Positions 61,378 to 64,000 of a DNA stretch of 64,000 nt are shown here, one piece after another. Under the pieces are notes generated by a model. That model was not told the DNA's origin, did not search any database, and saw nothing but the letters and a program-made list of their open reading frames with translations. This DNA is from Roseivivax isoporae LMG 25204 (GTDB lineage: Bacteria > Pseudomonadota > Alphaproteobacteria > Rhodobacterales > Rhodobacteraceae), in the NCBI RefSeq assembly GCF_000521865.1, contig NZ_JAME01000021.1, positions 27,569 to 91,568 on the forward strand, written 5' to 3'. The position numbers and the translations under genes are program-made. Every line of letters starts with the position of its first letter. Position 1 is the stretch's first letter.

Positions 61378-62387
61378 GCGCCGCTGATCCCCGCCTCGTC
61401 GAACGTCGCCATGCCGGCATGGCAGGCCAGCGCTCCGCGGAGGATCAGCAGCGCCAGTGCCGCGCCCGTGCCCTCGCCGAGCGCCATCCCGAGGTCCAGC
61501 ACCGGCCTGCGGTCGAGCGCGGCGACGAGCCATGCGTGCCCGGGCTCGGCGCTCGCATGGCCGATCATGCAATGATCGAGGAAGGCGGGCCCGGCCGCGA
61601 ACAGCGGCGCGACCGACGCGGTGCAGATGAACCCGTCGAGAAGGACGGGGATGCGCTGCATCCGCGCCGCGATCACCGCGCCGCAGATCGCCGCCTGTTC
61701 CCGTCCGCCAAGCGCCGCGAGGATCCGCGGCGCCGACAGATCCGCGTGACGCGCCAGCGCGCGGCCCACCACATCCGCCTTGTGCGCGATGGCGGCCGCG
61801 TCCGCGCCGGTGCCACGGCCGACCCAGTCCGCCGGCGCGCCGCCGAAGACCGCGCAGGACAGCGCCGCCGCGATGGTCGAGTTGCCGATGCCCATCTCGC
61901 CCAGGATCAGGACGTCCGCGCCGGGATCGACCGCCCCGGCGCCCGTGCGCAGCGCCGCCAGCGTCTCGCCCTCGTCCATGGCGGGCGCCTCGGTGATGTC
62001 CGCGGTGGGCGTGTCGAGCGCCAGCGGCACCACCGACAGATCCGCGCCCGCGAGCGTGCAGAGCTGGTTGATCGCGGCGCCGCCCGCCTCGAAATTCGCC
62101 ACCATCTGCGCCGTCACCGCCTGCGGGAAGGGGTTCACCCGCTGCGCGCAGACGCCGTGATTGCCGGCGAAGACCAGCGCCTGCGCGCGGTCGAGCCGGG
62201 GCATGGCGCGGCCCTGCCAGCCCGCGAGGAAGCCCGCGAAGGTCTCGAGCCGCCCGAGCGACCCGGGCGGCTTCGTCAGCGTCGCCTGGCGCGCGCGCAC
62301 CGCTGCCGCCGCGTCCTCGTCGAAGGCGGGCAGGCGGGGCGCGAGTTCCGGCAGGGCGTCGAGGGACGTGAGCGCGTCGAGGATCAT
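61374..62387 (-). CDS. cobT: Nicotinate-nucleotide-dimethylbenzimidazole phosphoribosyltransferase
   Basis: Makes alpha-ribazole phosphate from dimethylbenzimidazole and nicotinate mononucleotide. It has 337 residues from ATG 62387, with AGGTGA upstream. Signatures are [12 protein letters not shown] near the N-terminus, [16 protein letters not shown] and the C-terminal [13 protein letters not shown], with the catalytic Glu in GEG. It overlaps cobU and cobS by four bases on each side. It is named cobU in the Pseudomonas scheme and is unrelated to the cobaltochelatase CobT at 24741. Confidence 0.95.
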   Translation of the reverse strand: MILDALTSLDALPELAPRLPAFDEDAAAAVRARQATLTKPPGSLGRLETFAGFLAGWQGRAMPRLDRAQALVFAGNHGVCAQRVNPFPQAVTAQMVANFEAGGAAINQLCTLAGADLSVVPLALDTPTADITEAPAMDEGETLAALRTGAGAVDPGADVLILGEMGIGNSTIAAALSCAVFGGAPADWVGRGTGADAAAIAHKADVVGRALARHADLSAPRILAALGGREQAAICGAVIAARMQRIPVLLDGFICTASVAPLFAAGPAFLDHCMIGHASAEPGHAWLVAALDRRPVLDLGMALGEGTGAALALLILRGALACHAGMATFDEAGISGA

Positions 62388-62896
62388 CTGGGTTTCACCT
62401 TCACCGGGCAGCCGGCGACCGAGAGCCACACTTCGTCGCAGACCCGGGCGATCCGCTGGTTCACGAGCCCGGCCGCGTCGCGGAAGGCGCGCGCCAGCGC
62501 GTTCTCGGGCACGATGCCCGCGCCGACCTCGTTCGTCACCAGCAGGACCGGCGCGCGCTGGCGTGCGAGGCAGGCGGCGAGGCCCTCGGTCGCCGCCTCC
62601 CAGTCCCGTCCGTCGAGCATCAGGTTCGTCAGCCACAGCGTAAGGCAGTCGACGAGCCGCGGGGCCTCGCCATCGCTGTCGTCGAGTGCCTGCGCCAGCG
62701 CGATGGGTGCCGCGACGGTGCGCCAGTCGGGCCCCCGGCGGTCCCGGTGGCGCGCGATGCGCGCGCGCATCTCGTCGTCCCGCGCCTCGGCCGTGGCGAT
62801 GTAGACCGCCGGCCGCCCGAGCCCGAGGGTCAGTTCCTCGGCGAGGGCGCTCTTGCCTGAGCGCGCGCCGCCCGTGATCAGAATCGACTTTTGCAT
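62384..62896 (-). CDS. cobU: Adenosylcobinamide kinase / guanylyltransferase
   Basis: A bifunctional 170-residue enzyme that phosphorylates adenosylcobinamide and transfers GMP to it. The P-loop is TGGARSGKS at the N-terminus. The guanylylated His lies in RIARHRDRR, and [10 protein letters not shown] and [11 protein letters not shown] are family blocks. It is first in the cobU-cobT-cobS unit and divergent from the phosphatase gene, 44 bases apart; that gap is too small for a cobalamin riboswitch. It is named cobP in the Pseudomonas scheme. Confidence 0.94.
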   Translation of the reverse strand: MQKSILITGGARSGKSALAEELTLGLGRPAVYIATAEARDDEMRARIARHRDRRGPDWRTVAAPIALAQALDDSDGEAPRLVDCLTLWLTNLMLDGRDWEAATEGLAACLARQRAPVLLVTNEVGAGIVPENALARAFRDAAGLVNQRIARVCDEVWLSVAGCPVKVKPR

Positions 62897-62940
62897 TGCG
62901 CCGTGAGAGAGCAAAAACCGCTTCGCTTGGAAAGGCCCGA

Positions 62941-63534
62941 ATGACCCGCCCCGCGCCGATGGAACTGATCCTCGTCCGCCATGCGCCGGCCGCGCATGGG
63001 GGACGGCTCTGCGGGCGCACCGACGTGCCGGCGGAGCGTCCCGGCGAAGCCGTGCTCGCGCCGCTGCGGGCGCTCCTTTCCGACGCGCGGACGGTGGTGT
63101 CGAGCCCGGCCCTGCGCTGCACCGCAACCGCGGGCTGGCTCTTCCCGGACCGTGCGGTGCCTGTCGATGCCCGGCTCTGGGAACAGGATTTCGGCACCAT
63201 GGACGGGGCGCCCTTCGCGGCGCTGCCCGATCTCGGGCCGCTCGACCGTCAATCCTTGACCGCTCATGCATACCCGGGCGGTGAAGACTTTACAGCCATG
63301 GCGGCGCGCGCCGGCGCCGCGCTCGGGACGCTTGCGGACAGCGTGCGCGCGGGCGGCGGGCCGGCGGTCGTGGTGGCGCATGCAGGCACCGTGCGCGCGG
63401 GGCTCGCGCTGGCACTCGGGGACGCGGCGGCCGCGCTCGCCTTCGAGGTGGCACCGCTCTCGGCCACGCGTCTGCGCGTCCTCGACGCGGGCTACTCGGT
63501 CGTCGCGGTGAACTGGAGCGGGGCCGCGGCGTGA
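62941..63534 (+). CDS. Histidine phosphatase family protein (probable alpha-ribazole phosphatase, CobC-like)
   Basis: A 197-residue phosphoglycerate-mutase-superfamily phosphatase. The phospho-accepting His is in ILVRHAPAAHGG, with GRTDVP, VVSSPALRCTATA, WEQDFGTMDG and the second His in VVVAHAGTVRAGL. The surrounding cobalamin genes make dephosphorylation of alpha-ribazole phosphate (or cobalamin phosphate) the likely role. The stop overlaps the next GTG start (GTGA). Confidence 0.88.
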   Translation: MTRPAPMELILVRHAPAAHGGRLCGRTDVPAERPGEAVLAPLRALLSDARTVVSSPALRCTATAGWLFPDRAVPVDARLWEQDFGTMDGAPFAALPDLGPLDRQSLTAHAYPGGEDFTAMAARAGAALGTLADSVRAGGGPAVVVAHAGTVRAGLALALGDAAAALAFEVAPLSATRLRVLDAGYSVVAVNWSGAAA

Positions 63535-64000
63535 GCGTGCGCGTGGCGGGGCATTTCGGCGAGTGGCTGCAGGGCCGGCTCGGCCCCGCCGGCCCGCTTG
63601 CCCTCGTGACGCTCGCCTGTCCCGCGCTCGCGGTCCGCGCCACGTGGTCCGAGCGGGCAGGGCCCTTCGCCATCGATCAGGACCCGTGCGTGATCGACGC
63701 GGGCCGGGCGCGCGCATTCCTCGCGGCGCTGGGTCTGCCCGCCGCGGGCCGTGTCACGCTGCGCGCCGCGATGCCGCCCGGGGGCGGCGCCGGCGCGTCG
63801 ACCGCGACGCTCGTGGCCCTGGCGCGCGCCGCCGGGTTCGACGGGCCCACGGCCGCGCTCGCCGCGGCCTGTCTCGCGGCCGAAGGCGCGACCGACCCCC
63901 TGATGCAGCCGCAACCCGACGCGCATCTCTGGGCCCCGCGTGCGGCGCGTTGCCTGGGCGCGCTGCCGCCGCCGCCCGCGGCCGACATCGTCGGCGGCTT
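63531..64000 (+). CDS. GHMP-kinase superfamily protein, PduX-like (3' end outside window)
   Basis: About 156 residues are visible from GTG 63531. The N-terminus (VRVAGHFGEWLQGRLGP) and MPPGGGAGASTATL, the GHMP ATP-binding glycine loop, match the L-threonine kinase (PduX) and propanediol-utilisation group. Such a kinase would make threonine phosphate, the precursor of the aminopropanol linker of cobalamin, in keeping with its neighbours. The overlap with the phosphatase stop indicates co-translation. The C-terminal half is beyond the window, so the call stays tentative. Confidence 0.75.
   Translation, partial: MSVRVAGHFGEWLQGRLGPAGPLALVTLACPALAVRATWSERAGPFAIDQDPCVIDAGRARAFLAALGLPAAGRVTLRAAMPPGGGAGASTATLVALARAAGFDGPTAALAAACLAAEGATDPLMQPQPDAHLWAPRAARCLGALPPPPAADIVGG

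Noticed and set aside
62897..62940. Cobalamin riboswitch controlling cobU or the phosphatase gene
   Set aside because: The divergent gap is only 44 bases, far too short for the B12 riboswitch fold.

Overview
The window reads as a chromosomal segment of a very GC-rich alphaproteobacterium, most likely a member of the Rhodobacteraceae (Roseobacter/Rhodobacter group). The main reasons are a complete RcGTA-type gene transfer agent structural cluster (g1 to g15) followed directly by cysE, the order ftsA-ftsZ-lpxC-bamD-recN, a pyruvate dehydrogenase E1-beta carrying its own lipoyl domain, a DUF1013 (TrcR-like) protein, and a repeat box typical of this family. Genes are densely packed, with many ATGA or GTGA stop/start overlaps. 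No stretch longer than 300 bases lacks a gene. I saw no tRNA, rRNA, CRISPR array, insertion sequence or integrase.

Layout. 1-8.5 kb: the end of the division and cell-wall cluster (partial ftsA, ftsZ with a strong terminator), then lpxC, bamD, recN and a ClC chloride channel. 8.5-22.1 kb: an exopolysaccharide locus of the Wzx/Wzy type: a Wza-like exporter, flippase, three cytoplasmic glycosyltransferases, a polymerase, a kinase-less Wzz-like co-polymerase, and a fused GT26/initiating sugar-phosphate transferase. It is followed by a hybrid sensor kinase and a LuxR-type response regulator. Related short inverted motifs lie in three of its intergenic regions. 22.4-30 kb: housekeeping genes (DUF427, M24 aminopeptidase, cobaltochelatase CobT, a small secreted protein, a YmdB-like phosphoesterase, an SLC13/RCK transporter). 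30.2-44.2 kb: the GTA cluster. 44.2-48 kb: cysE and a convergent pyruvate dehydrogenase operon whose third gene is a shrunken E2 without a lipoyl domain or active-site histidine. 48.2-60.6 kb: corA, sdaA, a 44-residue ORF, rpiA, gor, hflK-hflC-DUF2065-degP, a peptidoglycan-binding lipoprotein, an orphan DnaE2 OB-fold, a ferredoxin, RNase T2 and DUF1013. 60.6-64 kb: late cobalamin synthesis genes (cobS, cobT, cobU, a phosphatase, and a partial GHMP kinase resembling PduX).

How the genes work together. The polysaccharide genes can make, flip, polymerise and export a repeat of perhaps five sugars; the adjacent phosphorelay is the natural candidate to control them. The GTA genes encode packaging, head, head-tail connector, tail and baseplate in virion order and look intact. 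GTA regulators, lysis and replication genes are not in this window. The HflKC-DUF2065-DegP group is an envelope protein-quality module. The cobalamin genes cover nucleotide-loop assembly.

The most unusual item is the pyruvate dehydrogenase operon. Its E2-like protein keeps the subunit-binding domain but has a catalytic domain cut to about half size, so it resembles a bacterial counterpart of the eukaryotic E3-binding protein or a decaying E2. All functional statements come from reading motifs and gene order by eye; no database search or structure prediction was run.
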